In this document: in pieces, positions 17,120 through 26,423 of the stretch
Layout of the letters: each line of letters begins with the position of its first letter
How positions within the stretch are numbered: the first letter of the stretch is position 1
Assembly (NCBI RefSeq): GCF_003313245.1
Contig: NZ_QJSD01000003.1
Span: 124,001-188,000, forward strand
DNA length: 64,000 nt
Source: Primorskyibacter marinus
Lineage (GTDB): Bacteria > Pseudomonadota > Alphaproteobacteria > Rhodobacterales > Rhodobacteraceae
Direction of reading: 5' to 3'
Position numbers and translations under genes: made by a program
The notes under the pieces: model-generated
Seen by the model: only the letters and a program-made list of their open reading frames with translations
What the model was told of the DNA's origin: nothing
Database searches by the model: none

Positions 17120-17986
17120 TCAGCGGCTCTGCTCCTCTGCCTTCAGAAGTGCCGCCAAGCCGCTGCGATAATCCGGGTATCGAAGGCAAACGCCCAGTTC
17201 GGTCTTGATGCGGTCGTTTCGGACCCGCTTTGATTCAGCATAGAAACTCCGCGCCATGGGGCTGAGTTCCGCGTCCTCAAAAGGAATGGGTTTCGGCACC
17301 TCCATGCCCAACAGGCCCGCCGCATGGGCGATCACGTCCTGCGGCGGGGCCGGGTCGTCGTCGCACAGGTTGTAGATGCCACCCGGACGCGGCGTCGCGA
17401 TGGACGCGGCAAGGGCTTGCGCGATGTCGTCGACATGAATGCGGCTGAACACCTGTCCGGGCTTGATGATCCGCCGTGCCGTGCCCGCGCGCACCTTGGA
17501 GAACGGGCCGCGACCGGGGCCGTAAATGCCGGCAAGCCGGAAGATGTGCAGTGGCAGACCGGGAATGGCGCTCCAGCCCGCCTCGGCCTGTTTGCGCCAG
17601 CGGCCGCGCCGGGTTGACGGGGCAAGGGGCGTGTCCTCGTCCACCCAGCCGCCTTGATGGTCGCCGTAAACGCCTGTCGTGGACAGATACCCGACCCAGT
17701 CGAGCCGCGCCGCTTCGGCCGCGAGTGCCGAGGCCAGCGCGCGCAGGACAGGGTCGCCATCTGCGTCCGGAGACACGGAGGACAGGACATGCGTTGCCTG
17801 CGCCAAAGCCTGTGTCAGATCCTCTCCCGGCCAGACCAGCGCTTCGATCCCGTCGGCCTTCAGTCGCGCGGCTTTTTCCGCGCTGCGGGTGGTGCCGATG
17901 ATGCGCCATCCGCCCTGCGCAAGCAGAACCTTCGCCAGCGCCTGCGCACTATAGCCGTGACCGATGGAAAGAAGTGTGCGTGTCAT
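17120..17986 (-). CDS. NAD(P)-dependent epimerase/dehydratase (extended SDR family)
   Basis: 288 residues with a Rossmann fold, starting TLLSIGHGYSAQALAKVL (glycine-rich nucleotide site in degenerate GxGxxA form). YLSTTGVYGDHQGGWVDE carries the catalytic-region Ser/Thr and Tyr, and IFRLAGIYGPGRGPF and IHVDDIAQALAASI follow. It resembles YeeZ-type proteins, whose substrates are not established. Frames further upstream to 18286 contain no family sequence, so ATG 17986 is taken as the start. Divergent from the lytic transglycosylase gene and 28 bp upstream of exoD on the same strand. Confidence 0.82.
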   Translation of the reverse strand: MTRTLLSIGHGYSAQALAKVLLAQGGWRIIGTTRSAEKAARLKADGIEALVWPGEDLTQALAQATHVLSSVSPDADGDPVLRALASALAAEAARLDWVGYLSTTGVYGDHQGGWVDEDTPLAPSTRRGRWRKQAEAGWSAIPGLPLHIFRLAGIYGPGRGPFSKVRAGTARRIIKPGQVFSRIHVDDIAQALAASIATPRPGGIYNLCDDDPAPPQDVIAHAAGLLGMEVPKPIPFEDAELSPMARSFYAESKRVRNDRIKTELGVCLRYPDYRSGLAALLKAEEQSR

Positions 17987-18188
17987 GCCGGGCAAGGTGG
18001 GCCGCTGATGGCAAAATGGCAAGGGCAACCCCCGCGATCCGATGCGTCGTTTTGCCATTCGCCGTCTTGGCCAAAAAACGCTTATGCCGCGCGCTTTCGG
18101 CGCAAATCTGCCGCTGCGGGCGCGGCGTGCTTTGCCGGGCAGGAATTTCACGCTAAGCGGAGCGGGATCAACAAGCCATGAGCTGACC

Positions 18189-18662
18189 ATGTCCCGCATC
18201 CCCAGCCTTTTGCTTTTAACGATGTGCCTCGCCCTAGCTGCCTGCGCCAGCCCCTCCGACCAGATGTCTTTTGCCGCCGCGTCCAAGGCACCGCCGCTCT
18301 ATCCCAACGAAACACCGGAACTGCGCGAACTTATCAATGAATATGCCGACCACTATGACGTGCCGCGCCCATTGGTGCACAGGGTGGTCATCCGCGAAAG
18401 CACGCACCGTCCCGGCGCGCGCAACGGGCCTTACTACGGGCTGATGCAGATCCTGCCTGCCACGGCGCGTGGCATGGGGTTCCGCGGCCAGAACGCGGAC
18501 CTTCTGGATGCCGAGACCAACCTCAAATACGCGGTGAAATACCTCCGCGGCGCGTGGATGCTGTCCGACGGCAGCTATGACACTGCCGTCAAATGGTACT
18601 CGCGCGGATATTACTACGAGGCAAAGCGCCAAGGCATGCTGGAAGAGACGGGCCTGCGCTGA
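18189..18662 (+). CDS. Lytic transglycosylase lipoprotein
   Basis: 157-residue outer-membrane-type lipoprotein. The signal peptide ends in LALAAC with lipid-bearing Cys at residue 19. The SLT-fold domain has catalytic Glu E70 in VIRESTHRPGARNG, then YYGLMQILPATARGMGF and a region ending DTAVKWYSRGYYYEAKRQG. Such enzymes cleave peptidoglycan glycan strands to 1,6-anhydromuropeptides. It is short, containing little beyond the catalytic domain. The divergent promoter with the epimerase gene lies in 17987-18188. Confidence 0.9.
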   Translation: MSRIPSLLLLTMCLALAACASPSDQMSFAAASKAPPLYPNETPELRELINEYADHYDVPRPLVHRVVIRESTHRPGARNGPYYGLMQILPATARGMGFRGQNADLLDAETNLKYAVKYLRGAWMLSDGSYDTAVKWYSRGYYYEAKRQGMLEETGLR

Positions 18663-18671
18663 ACGCACCGC

Positions 18672-19427
18672 CTAATGCGCGTAGTCTGACCCTTCATCGT
18701 CCAGAATTGCCTTCAGTTCTGCCAGGTGGCGCAGATCCTGTTCCGGATATTCTTCGATCTCGCGCGCCGTTTTCTCGGCGATCTCGTCGGATAGCACGCT
18801 GAGCGGTTGGCCGGTTTGCAAGGCGCGGATATAGGTCTCGGCCGCGCGTTCGAAGTAGAACAGCCGGTTGAACGTGTCGGCCACCGTGTCGCCGATCACC
18901 ATCACGCCATGGTTGCCCATGACCAGCACTTTCTGTTTTGGATCGCACAGCAATTCGGCACAGCGCGCGCCCTCATCCTCAAACGCCAACCCGCCATAAT
19001 CACGGTCGATTGCGTGGCGGTTGAAGAAGGTGGCGCAGTTCTGGTCGATCGGGGGCAGGCGCGGGTCTTTCAGGCAGGCAAGCACCGTGGCATGGATGGA
19101 ATGCACATGCATGGCGCAGCGCGCGTGCGGGCAATGCCGATGCAACCCGCCATGCAGCCCCCAGGCGGTGGGGTCGGGCGCGTTAGGCCCGCTTAGCGTG
19201 TCGGGGTCATCGGCATCCACCATGATCAGATCGCTGGCCTTGATACGCGAGAAATGCACCTGGTTCGGGTTCATCAGGAACCGCTTGCCATCGTCGGACA
19301 CGGCCAGGCTGAAATGGTTGGACACGGCCTCGTGCATGTTCAGCCGGGCGGTCCAGCGAAAAGCGGCGGCAAGATCGACACGTTCTTGCCAGTGATCAAG
19401 GTTGGGGCGCAGGTCGGGCGCGTGCAT
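18672..19427 (-). CDS. Class II aldolase/adducin family protein
   Basis: 251-residue zinc-dependent aldolase-fold protein. It has an active-site anchor SNHFSLAV, a zinc His pair in CAMHVHSIHAT, a third metal-region His in LVMGNHGVMVIGDT, and the C-terminal helix AAETYIRALQTG. The family includes fuculose-phosphate aldolase and many decarboxylases or aldolases of unknown substrate. AAAGGAG lies eight bases before the ATG. It ends 9 bp from the convergent lytic transglycosylase stop, and its neighbours do not indicate a pathway. Confidence 0.85.
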   Translation of the reverse strand: MHAPDLRPNLDHWQERVDLAAAFRWTARLNMHEAVSNHFSLAVSDDGKRFLMNPNQVHFSRIKASDLIMVDADDPDTLSGPNAPDPTAWGLHGGLHRHCPHARCAMHVHSIHATVLACLKDPRLPPIDQNCATFFNRHAIDRDYGGLAFEDEGARCAELLCDPKQKVLVMGNHGVMVIGDTVADTFNRLFYFERAAETYIRALQTGQPLSVLSDEIAEKTAREIEEYPEQDLRHLAELKAILDDEGSDYAH

Positions 19428-19570
19428 GGCGGTCTCCTTTAGGCATGTGTTTGCGGCGCAGTCTGCGTCAGGGAGGCTTGATTGGCCAGAGCTTGCCGTG
19501 ATGCTGCCGCTTGATCCCCTTGCCGGTTGGTGTCAGGTTGCGGCAACAACGGCCAAGGGGCGCAGAAGCG

Positions 19571-21055
19571 ATGCAGGATCAGGGCAACGGAATCGATTTG
19601 GTGACGCCGGATCTGCCAAAGGCAGAGCTTTTCAGCGATGCGCAGGCGGCGGTGGATCGGCTGGTCGAACTGTATACCGGTGCGGCGGACTTCCTTTGCG
19701 TGCGTTTTCGCGAAGCGATGGAGACAGGCCATCCGGGCTGTCGGTACCGGGCCTTTTACCCCGAGATCCGCATCACCACCACCACCTTTGCCAAGGTCGA
19801 CAGCCGCCTCAGCTTTGGCCATGTCGCCTCGCCCGGCACGCATGCCGCAACGATCACCCGCCCGGATCTGTTTCGGCACTATCTGGAGCAGCAGATCGAG
19901 TTGCTGACCCAGAACCACAAAGTTCAAGTTCAGATCGGTGTGTCCGACACCCCGATGCCGGTGCATTTCGCGGTCGCCAGCGATCAGACCATCACCGTGC
20001 CCCAGGAAGGGGCGGCGGATTTCATCCTGCGCGATGTGTTCGACGTACCGGATCTGAGCACGACCAATGACGACATCGTCAACGGCACGTTCCTAGCCAA
20101 GCCAGACGGAACAGAGCCATTGGCGAATTTCACGGCGCAGCGTGTGGATTACAGCCTTGCGCGGCTGGCGCATTACACCGCGACGGACCCAGCGCATTTC
20201 CAGAACCATGTTCTGTTCACCAATTACCAGTTTTATGTCAGCGAGTTCGAGGCCTATGCCCGCGCGCAGCTTGCCGACCCCGCCAGCGGATACACGGCGT
20301 TTGTCAGCACCGACAATACAGTTATCACGAAGGCCGATCAGCCGCTGCCGCCGGCTTTGAAGATGCCGCAGATGCCGACCTATCACCTGAAACGGGCGGA
20401 TGGGCAGGGAATCACGCTGGTCAATATCGGCGTCGGCCCGTCAAACGCCAAGACTGCGACAGACCACATCGCCGTGCTGCGCCCGCATGCGTGGATCATG
20501 GTCGGTCACTGTGCCGGGTTGCGCAATTCGCAGTCGCTGGGTGACTTCGTTCTGGCCCATGCCTATCTGCGCGAAGACCGTGTGCTGGACGATGATCTGC
20601 CGGTCTGGGTGCCGATCCCCGCGCTGGCCGAGATCCAGATCGCGCTGGAAAGCGCCGTGGCCAAGGAAACCGAAATGGACGGCTATGACCTGAAGCGGGT
20701 GATGCGGACCGGCACCGTTGCCAGCGTCGACAATCGCAATTGGGAGCTTCGCGATCATACCGGTCCGGTGCAGCGTCTCAGCCAGTCGCGGGCCATTGCG
20801 CTGGATATGGAAAGCGCCACGATTGCGGCTAACGGCTTTCGCTTCCGCGTGCCTTACGGAACCTTGCTATGCGTCAGCGACAAACCGCTGCACGGCGAGT
20901 TGAAGCTTCCCGGAATGGCCTCGGATTTCTACAAAACCCAAGTCGCACGGCACCTGATGATCGGAATCCGGGCTATGGAAACATTGCGCGAAATGCCGCT
21001 GGAACGCATCCATAGTCGGAAATTGCGGGCGTTTGACGAAACAGCCTTCCTTTAA
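19571..21055 (+). CDS. amn: AMP nucleosidase
   Basis: About 494 residues, matching the usual AMP nucleosidase length of about 480-500. It hydrolyses AMP to adenine and ribose-5-phosphate and adjusts adenylate pools. The N-terminal regulatory half has FCVRFREAM-like and YRAFYPEIRI segments. The C-terminal half is a nucleoside phosphorylase fold with NIGVGPSNAKTATDHIAVL, MVGHCAGLRNSQSLGDFVLAHAY and the purine-site ALDMESATIAANGFRFRVPY. ATG 19571 begins the family's conserved length; there is only a weak GAAG upstream. It stands alone between the leftward aldolase and the HU gene. Confidence 0.93.
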   Translation: MQDQGNGIDLVTPDLPKAELFSDAQAAVDRLVELYTGAADFLCVRFREAMETGHPGCRYRAFYPEIRITTTTFAKVDSRLSFGHVASPGTHAATITRPDLFRHYLEQQIELLTQNHKVQVQIGVSDTPMPVHFAVASDQTITVPQEGAADFILRDVFDVPDLSTTNDDIVNGTFLAKPDGTEPLANFTAQRVDYSLARLAHYTATDPAHFQNHVLFTNYQFYVSEFEAYARAQLADPASGYTAFVSTDNTVITKADQPLPPALKMPQMPTYHLKRADGQGITLVNIGVGPSNAKTATDHIAVLRPHAWIMVGHCAGLRNSQSLGDFVLAHAYLREDRVLDDDLPVWVPIPALAEIQIALESAVAKETEMDGYDLKRVMRTGTVASVDNRNWELRDHTGPVQRLSQSRAIALDMESATIAANGFRFRVPYGTLLCVSDKPLHGELKLPGMASDFYKTQVARHLMIGIRAMETLREMPLERIHSRKLRAFDETAFL

Positions 21056-21111
21056 CCTAGCGTAAATCGGCTAAAACCGCACTATTTTTGCCAGTTTTGT
21101 GCCACTATTCG

Positions 21112-21140
21112 TTGTGTTGCCCCGCAAGATGAAGTTAGAT
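21112..21140 (+). promoter_or_regulatory. Possible sigma-70-type promoter for the HU gene
   Basis: TTGTGT (21112-21117) and TTAGAT (21135-21140) are separated by 17 bp and lie 48 bp before the HU ATG, in the AT-rich gap after amn. The match is by eye and imperfect. Confidence 0.3.
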
Positions 21141-21187
21141 ATGCGCCACGAGGCCCAAGACGTCGGGCGGATAAAGGAGACCATGAA

Positions 21188-21475
21188 ATGGCGAAACCCA
21201 TGACAAAGACCCAACTCGTCGCCGCCTTGGCCGATGAAATGGATACTGACAAGAAAGCTGCGGGCGCAGCGCTGGATGCGGTGTGTGCATTGATCACCCG
21301 CGAAGTCGCAGGCGGCGGTGCCGTGACCCTGCCGGGCGTTGGCAAGATCTATTGCCGCGAACGCCCCGAGCGTATGGTGCGCAACCCTGCGACCGGTGAA
21401 CAATTCAAGAAAGAGGCCGACAAGGTGGTCAAGATGACCATTGCGAAGGCTTTGAAGGACAGCGTCAACGGCTGA
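21188..21475 (+). CDS. hup: HU/IHF-family DNA-binding protein
   Basis: 95 residues, standard HU length. It has the N-terminal helices MTKTQLVAALADEMDTDKKA and the beta-arm region VTLPGVGKIYCRERPERMVRNPATGEQ, with the conserved RNPxTG tip that inserts into bent DNA, then the C-terminal helix. It compacts and bends DNA as a dimer. Of two close ATGs, 21188 is in frame and eight bases from AAAGGAG. Substitution of Cys and Glu in the saddle (YCRERPER) differs from the usual FxxxxRxAR. Followed by a strong terminator. Confidence 0.93.
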   Translation: MAKPMTKTQLVAALADEMDTDKKAAGAALDAVCALITREVAGGGAVTLPGVGKIYCRERPERMVRNPATGEQFKKEADKVVKMTIAKALKDSVNG

Positions 21476-21503
21476 TCCGCCGGACCTGTTTGCACGCAAG
21501 ACC

Positions 21504-21531
21504 AAGGGGGCGCATTCGCAGCCCCCTTTTT
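21504..21531 (+). terminator. Terminator of the HU gene
   Basis: AAGGGGGC (21504-21511) pairs with GCCCCCTT (21521-21528) followed by a T-run to 21531. Confidence 0.85.
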
Positions 21532-21663
21532 CGTGGCGCGATGTGATGATGTCATAAGATGCACGGCGCGCGGGGTGGTCCGAAGCCGACCGCTTTTGCC
21601 ACCGCTATTTCGACTCGGCCTTCACGTTTGTCGGTCAGGCTCGCGGTTATCGCACTGGGACAG

Positions 21664-22812
21664 TTATCTTGGCATCGGATTTCGGGCCTTGTTGTAGGGC
21701 TCCCAATCGGTGATTTCGGGGTAGTAGCGCACGCGCCATTCCCGGACACGCGGGTTCATGATCCGTCGCCAGAGCGGTGGTATCATCGCGACCATGGTCA
21801 TGACCGGATAGCCAAAGGGCAGTTGCGGCGCATCGACCCCGGAGTGGTTCTGCAAAAGAGGAAAGCGCCGGTCGGGTTTGTAGTGATGGTCTGAATGGCG
21901 TTGCAGGTTGATCAGCAGCCAGTTCGAGGCCTTGTGCGCCGCATTCCACGAATGGCGCGGTTTGACATGTTCATACTTGCCGTCGCCCAAATGTTTGCGG
22001 GTCAGGCCGTAATGTTCGATATAATTGACCAGTTCCAGTTGCCAGATCGCGACCCCGGCCTGCACCAGGAACAGCCCCAAACCCAGCCAGCCACCCAGCA
22101 GCGCCGCAAGCGACAGCATCGCGGCTTGAAGCGCCCAATAGCGCCAGAACGGGTTGGCACGGTCTGTCCAGGGTTTGCCTTTACGGGCCAGCATCGCCTT
22201 TTCCGCGCCGAAGGCAGAGCGCCAGCATTGGCGCAGGACACGCGGATAAAAGCGGTGAAAGCCTTCATTGTAGCGCGCCGTCACCGGATCACGCGGCGTG
22301 CCGATATAGCGGTGATGCACCAACAGATGCTCTGATCGGAAATGCGAATAAAGCACCATGGCCAGCAACAGATCGCCCAGCCAACGTTCCCACCGGGCCT
22401 TTTGATGCATCAGCTCGTGGCTGTAATTGATGCCGACTGTGCCGGTCATCACGCCCACCCCGAAGAACAGCGCAATCTTCTCGCCGCCCGACAGGTGGTC
22501 TGTGCTTGCGGCGTACCAGATCAGCGCAAATAGCGAGATGAATTGCGCAGGCACCCAGATCAGCGTGACGAGGCGATACCAGAACAGGTCAGCGTCGGAC
22601 GTCTCCGGATCCGCGTTCTGGCTGTTCAGTCCGAAGGCCACATCCAGCGCTGAAAACAGGAACCATGACGACACGGGCGGCAGGATCAGCCACCACCCGC
22701 CTTGCGTTGCGGCCAGCCAGACTATCGGGATCAGCGCAAGCGAAAGCCAGAACGGCAATGCACGGCCGATCTTTGCCACCTCGGATGCTGGGAGTGTCGT
22801 CTGATCGGTCAT
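21664..22812 (-). CDS. alkB: Alkane 1-monooxygenase (AlkB-type)
   Basis: 382-residue integral membrane di-iron hydroxylase. Histidine boxes are HELMHQ, HLLVHHRYIGTPRDP, the HYG motif in NYIEHYGL, and LQRHSDHHYKPDRRFP. About six hydrophobic helices precede or separate the boxes. These are the defining features of AlkB, which oxidises medium-chain alkanes to 1-alkanols using rubredoxin electrons. No rubredoxin, rubredoxin reductase or alcohol dehydrogenase gene is adjacent, and no C-terminal rubredoxin domain is fused, so electron donors must be encoded elsewhere. Faces the HU gene and ends about 130 bp from its terminator. Confidence 0.92.
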   Translation of the reverse strand: MTDQTTLPASEVAKIGRALPFWLSLALIPIVWLAATQGGWWLILPPVSSWFLFSALDVAFGLNSQNADPETSDADLFWYRLVTLIWVPAQFISLFALIWYAASTDHLSGGEKIALFFGVGVMTGTVGINYSHELMHQKARWERWLGDLLLAMVLYSHFRSEHLLVHHRYIGTPRDPVTARYNEGFHRFYPRVLRQCWRSAFGAEKAMLARKGKPWTDRANPFWRYWALQAAMLSLAALLGGWLGLGLFLVQAGVAIWQLELVNYIEHYGLTRKHLGDGKYEHVKPRHSWNAAHKASNWLLINLQRHSDHHYKPDRRFPLLQNHSGVDAPQLPFGYPVMTMVAMIPPLWRRIMNPRVREWRVRYYPEITDWEPYNKARNPMPR

Positions 22813-22870
22813 GCCAAGCCCCTTGTCGCGCCAAGTCTAGCGTCTGGATACGGTCGGGCAAAGGCCCGGA

Positions 22871-23917
22871 TCATGCATCTTTCGCAAGGTCAAACGCCTT
22901 GCGCATGACTGTTGGCAGGTCGGTCGGGCTGAAATCTGGCAATTCCACGAAGTCGCCGCGCAAGGGCGCGCGGTCCATTGGGACCAGCGCAGTCTTGACG
23001 GTCAGACGCAGGTGGAAATGCGTGAACGTATGGCGCGCCTCGGCTGGCACTTCACGCCATTCCGCGCGAATCGGCGGATCCTCTTGCGGGGCCTCGCCCC
23101 AATCCGAACCGGGCCAGCCCAGCATTCCGCCCAGCAGACCCTTGTCGGGCCGCCGTTCCAGCAGCCAGGCACCATCGACGCGCCGCGCCAGATAGGCGAT
23201 GCCCAGCCGGGTGGGTTTGCGTTTTTTGGGCAGTTTCTTGGGGAGGTCTGCTGCGGTGCCTGCCTCCCACGCGGCGCAGGCCGTTCGCCAGGGGCAGATC
23301 CCGCAGGCAGGTTTGCGCGGGGTACAGATCGTGGCCCCCAGATCCATCACCGCCTGCGCATAATCGCCGGGCCGGTCCTGCGGTGTCAGCGCAGTGGCCA
23401 TCTGGGTCAGGATCGGTTTGGCAGTGGGCAGTGGCGTGTGTTCGTCATGCAGGCGCGCCATGACGCGTTCGACATTTCCATCCACCACGGTTTCGGGCAG
23501 GTCAAATGCAATCGCCGAGACAGCCGCCGCCGTATATGGTCCGATGCCGGGCAGGGACAGCAGCCCTTCGCGGGTATCGGGAAACACGCCTGCGTGATCT
23601 TCCGCGACGGCGCGCGCGCATTTCAGCAGGTTCCGCGCGCGCGCGTAATAGCCAAGCCCGGCCCAGGCGGCCATGACATCTGCATCCTCGGCAGCGGCCA
23701 GATCGATGACCGTGGGCCAGCGCGAGGTAAACACCTCGTAGTAGGATTTTACAGCCGCGACAGTGGTTTGCTGCAACATTACCTCGGACAGCCAGATGCG
23801 GTAGGGATCGGGGCGGACGCCTGCGCGCCGATCCGACGGGCTGATGCGCCAGGGCATCCGCCGTGCGTTGCGGTCGTACCAGTCAAGCAGGTCGTGCACC
23901 GGGGCAGGATCACGCAA
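22871..23917 (-). CDS. mutY: Adenine DNA glycosylase
   Basis: 348 residues. It removes adenine mispaired with 8-oxoguanine. The N-terminal HhH-GPD domain has the catalytic Glu in SEVMLQQTTV (E46), the helix-hairpin-helix LPGIGPYTAAAV and the catalytic Asp in VDGNVERVMARL (D146). The iron-sulfur ligands follow the C-X6-C-X2-C-X5-C spacing, in CTPRKPACGICPWRTAC. A C-terminal NUDIX-like 8-oxoG recognition domain (about 230-345) follows. The start is a TTG (23915-23917) seven bases after AAGGAGG. Divergent from the DciA-like gene, a common alphaproteobacterial order. Confidence 0.95.
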   Translation of the reverse strand: MRDPAPVHDLLDWYDRNARRMPWRISPSDRRAGVRPDPYRIWLSEVMLQQTTVAAVKSYYEVFTSRWPTVIDLAAAEDADVMAAWAGLGYYARARNLLKCARAVAEDHAGVFPDTREGLLSLPGIGPYTAAAVSAIAFDLPETVVDGNVERVMARLHDEHTPLPTAKPILTQMATALTPQDRPGDYAQAVMDLGATICTPRKPACGICPWRTACAAWEAGTAADLPKKLPKKRKPTRLGIAYLARRVDGAWLLERRPDKGLLGGMLGWPGSDWGEAPQEDPPIRAEWREVPAEARHTFTHFHLRLTVKTALVPMDRAPLRGDFVELPDFSPTDLPTVMRKAFDLAKDA

Positions 23918-24008
23918 ACTTTAGCCTCCTTCAGGCGGGTAGGGCAGAACGGGGCTGGTATGCGCCGCTCGGCCCACTACAATAGTGTCGAGGCAAGGGA
24001 TTCAAGGC

Positions 24009-24515
24009 ATGAGCCAACGCAACACCAGCACTTACGGATTCGCGCGCACATCGTCCTTGTTGCGCAGCCGGATCAGCAAGGCCAGCGAAAGCCGCGGTTT
24101 TGCGCAATCGCGGGTGCTGACCCATTGGGCCGAGATCGCCGGCGAGGATGTCGCCGCGATGTCCCGTCCGGTCGAGATCAGCTATGGCCGTGGCGGCATG
24201 GGCGCTACACTGACCTTGCTGACCACGGGCGCGCAGGCTCCGATGCTGGAAATGCAGAAGGAAACCATCCGGGGACGGGTCAACGCGGTCTACGGTTTCA
24301 ATGCCATCGCGCGGATCCGGGTCACGCAAACGGCGGCCACCGGGTTTGCCGATGGTCAGGTGCAGTTTGCCCATGCGCCCAAAGCCGCGCCCAAGGCACC
24401 CGATCCGACCATCACCCGCGCCGCCGCAGAGACTGCGGACGGTGTCGCTGACGAGGGGCTGCGCGCCGCTCTCGAACGGCTTGGGCAGAATGTTCTGTCC
24501 CGGCCCAAACGCTAA
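24009..24515 (+). CDS. dciA: DUF721/DciA-family protein
   Basis: 168 residues. The DUF721 core (about 15-100) shows RGFAQSRVLTHWAEIAGEDVAAMSRP, a strand region TLTLLTTGAQAPMLEMQKET and VNAVYGFNAIARIRV. An unstructured Ala/Pro-rich tail follows. The family has been shown in other bacteria to be DciA, the ancestral replicative-helicase partner, so a role at replication initiation is plausible. Membership is by pattern only. ATG 24009 is chosen over an in-frame GTG at 23985. It lies between mutY and dsbA, as in many alphaproteobacteria. Confidence 0.75.
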   Translation: MSQRNTSTYGFARTSSLLRSRISKASESRGFAQSRVLTHWAEIAGEDVAAMSRPVEISYGRGGMGATLTLLTTGAQAPMLEMQKETIRGRVNAVYGFNAIARIRVTQTAATGFADGQVQFAHAPKAAPKAPDPTITRAAAETADGVADEGLRAALERLGQNVLSRPKR

Positions 24516-24537
24516 AACACCAAACTGGAGGTCACGC

Positions 24538-25176
24538 ATGACCCGTATCCTTTCCACCGCAGCCGCTGCGCTGTTTCTTGCAACCGCCGGGCTTGTCGCC
24601 GTTCTGCCCGGCGCGACACGCGCGCAGACCGCAGCCGAAGACCCCCAGATCGAGATTGTCGAAATGGTGCAGGGTGCCGAGGACGCGCCGGTGACCCTGA
24701 TGGAATACGCATCCTTCACCTGCCCGCATTGCGCCAACTTTCACGAGGGTCCGTATAAGCAGCTCAAGAAAGACTACATCGATACCGGCAAGGTCAAGTT
24801 CGTCTTCCGCGAGGTCTATTTCGACAAATACGGCGTCTGGGCGTCGATGATCGCGCGTTGCGCGGGGCCAGAGAAATTCTTCGGCATTACTGAGCTGATG
24901 TTCAAGGGCCAAAGCGAATGGGCCCGTGCGGGCGGCGATGGGGCCATCGCCGGAGAGCTGCGCAAGATCGGTTTGCTGGCTGGCATTGAAAACGATGCGC
25001 TTGACTCCTGCCTGAACGATGCAGGCAAGCTGCGTGCGCTGGTTGCGTGGTATCAGGAAAACGCAACCGCCGATGATGTCAGCTCGACGCCCACGCTGTT
25101 CATCAATGGTGAAAAGCACCCCAACATGAACTACGCAGACCTGTCGGCCCTGCTGGACGAAGCACTGGCGGAATGA
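24538..25176 (+). CDS. dsbA: DsbA-family thiol:disulfide oxidoreductase
   Basis: 212 residues with a Sec signal peptide (about 1-29, ending ATRAQ). A thioredoxin-fold domain follows with the CPHC active site (C62, C65) in YASFTCPHCANFH, and a cis-Pro loop in SSTPTLFING. A helical insertion carries one extra Cys pair (around IARCAGP and LDSCLND), which could form a structural disulfide. It should introduce or handle disulfides in periplasmic proteins. TGGAGG lies seven bases before the ATG. It overlaps the next CoA transferase gene by ATGA. In related genomes smc often follows dsbA; here a CoA transferase does. Confidence 0.9.
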   Translation: MTRILSTAAAALFLATAGLVAVLPGATRAQTAAEDPQIEIVEMVQGAEDAPVTLMEYASFTCPHCANFHEGPYKQLKKDYIDTGKVKFVFREVYFDKYGVWASMIARCAGPEKFFGITELMFKGQSEWARAGGDGAIAGELRKIGLLAGIENDALDSCLNDAGKLRALVAWYQENATADDVSSTPTLFINGEKHPNMNYADLSALLDEALAE

Positions 25177-26297
25177 GCGTTTCGGCCCCCAACGGGCCGC
25201 TGGCCGGTCTGAAGGTCATCGAACTCGCCCGTATTCTGGCCGGCCCCTGGGCCGGTCAGACGCTTGCGGATCTGGGTGCCGACGTCACCAAGATCGAGGC
25301 TGCGTCCGGCGATGACACCCGCGCTTGGGGCCCGCCTTTCATCGACCGCGAAGGCGAGCTTACAGCGGCCTATTTCCATGCTTGCAATCGCGGCAAATCC
25401 TCTGTCGTGATTGATATTGCAAGCGCCGATGGTCAGGCGGAACTGCGCGAATTGGTCAAGGATGCCGACATCCTGATCGAGAATTTCAAGGTCGGCGGTT
25501 TGGCGAAATACGGGCTGGATTATGCCAGTCTTTCGCAGGTCAATCCCGGCCTTATCTATTGTTCGATCACCGGTTTCGGGCAGGACGGTCCCTATGCGCA
25601 CCGGGCGGGCTATGACTACATCATTCAGGGCATGTCCGGTCTGATGTCGATCACCGGCGATCCCGATGGCCAGCCGCAGCGCGCGGGCGTGGCGATCACC
25701 GATCTGTTCACCGGGTTGTATTCGGTCACCGGCATTCTGGCGGCGCTGCACCAGCGCGGCCAGACCGGCAAGGGACAGCATATCGACATGGCGCTTCTGG
25801 ATTGCGCGGTGGCTGCCACGGCGAATCAGGCAATGAATTATCTCGCGACAGGTACGTCGCCGGGGCGCATCGGCAATCTTCATCCCAACCTGACGCCCTA
25901 TCAGGTGTTTGATTGTTCGGATGGTCATATCATCATCGCCACCGGCAATGACGGGCAATACCGAAGGCTTTGTGCGGCGTTGGGATTGGACGCGTTGGCC
26001 GAAGACCCTGCCTACCTGACCAACGCGGACCGCGTGCAAAACCGCGAGGAACTGACCCGGCACCTGACCGAGGCGACGCGCCGTTTCGACAAGCTGTCCC
26101 TGCTGGCGGCCTGCGAGGCTCAGGGCATACCGGCGGGCCCGATCAACGACATGGCCGAGGTCATGGCCGACCCCCAGGTCCAGTCTCGCGGTATGCAGAT
26201 CGCACCCGATGGCATACCCGGCATCCGCTCGCCCTTCCGCTTCTCGGATGCCGATCTGGCGCTGGATCGGGCCTCGCCAAAGCTGGGCAAGTCCTGA
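25173..26297 (+). CDS. CaiB/BaiF family (class III) CoA transferase
   Basis: 374 residues. The N-terminal Rossmann-like half has KVIELARILAGPWAGQTLAD and ADVTKIEAASGDDTRAWGPP. DILIENFKVGGLAKYGLD, LIYCSITGFGQDGPYAHRAGYD and the catalytic-Asp region GKGQHIDMALLDCAVA (near residue 205) follow. The family moves CoA between carboxylic acids, or acts as racemase (for example alpha-methylacyl-CoA racemase). The specific acid is unknown. It is translationally coupled to dsbA by ATGA, which looks like genomic packing rather than shared function. Confidence 0.88.
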   Translation: MSVSAPNGPLAGLKVIELARILAGPWAGQTLADLGADVTKIEAASGDDTRAWGPPFIDREGELTAAYFHACNRGKSSVVIDIASADGQAELRELVKDADILIENFKVGGLAKYGLDYASLSQVNPGLIYCSITGFGQDGPYAHRAGYDYIIQGMSGLMSITGDPDGQPQRAGVAITDLFTGLYSVTGILAALHQRGQTGKGQHIDMALLDCAVAATANQAMNYLATGTSPGRIGNLHPNLTPYQVFDCSDGHIIIATGNDGQYRRLCAALGLDALAEDPAYLTNADRVQNREELTRHLTEATRRFDKLSLLAACEAQGIPAGPINDMAEVMADPQVQSRGMQIAPDGIPGIRSPFRFSDADLALDRASPKLGKS

Positions 26298-26423
26298 CGG
26301 ACGGCCGACTGTAATCACCGAACCCGTTTAGTGCGGACCAGATGGCGCGACGCAAACGCATCATATTCGTGGCGACGCAGGTGCAAGACGCATGAACAGC
26401 AGAAGGCTGGGCGTAGGCAGACC

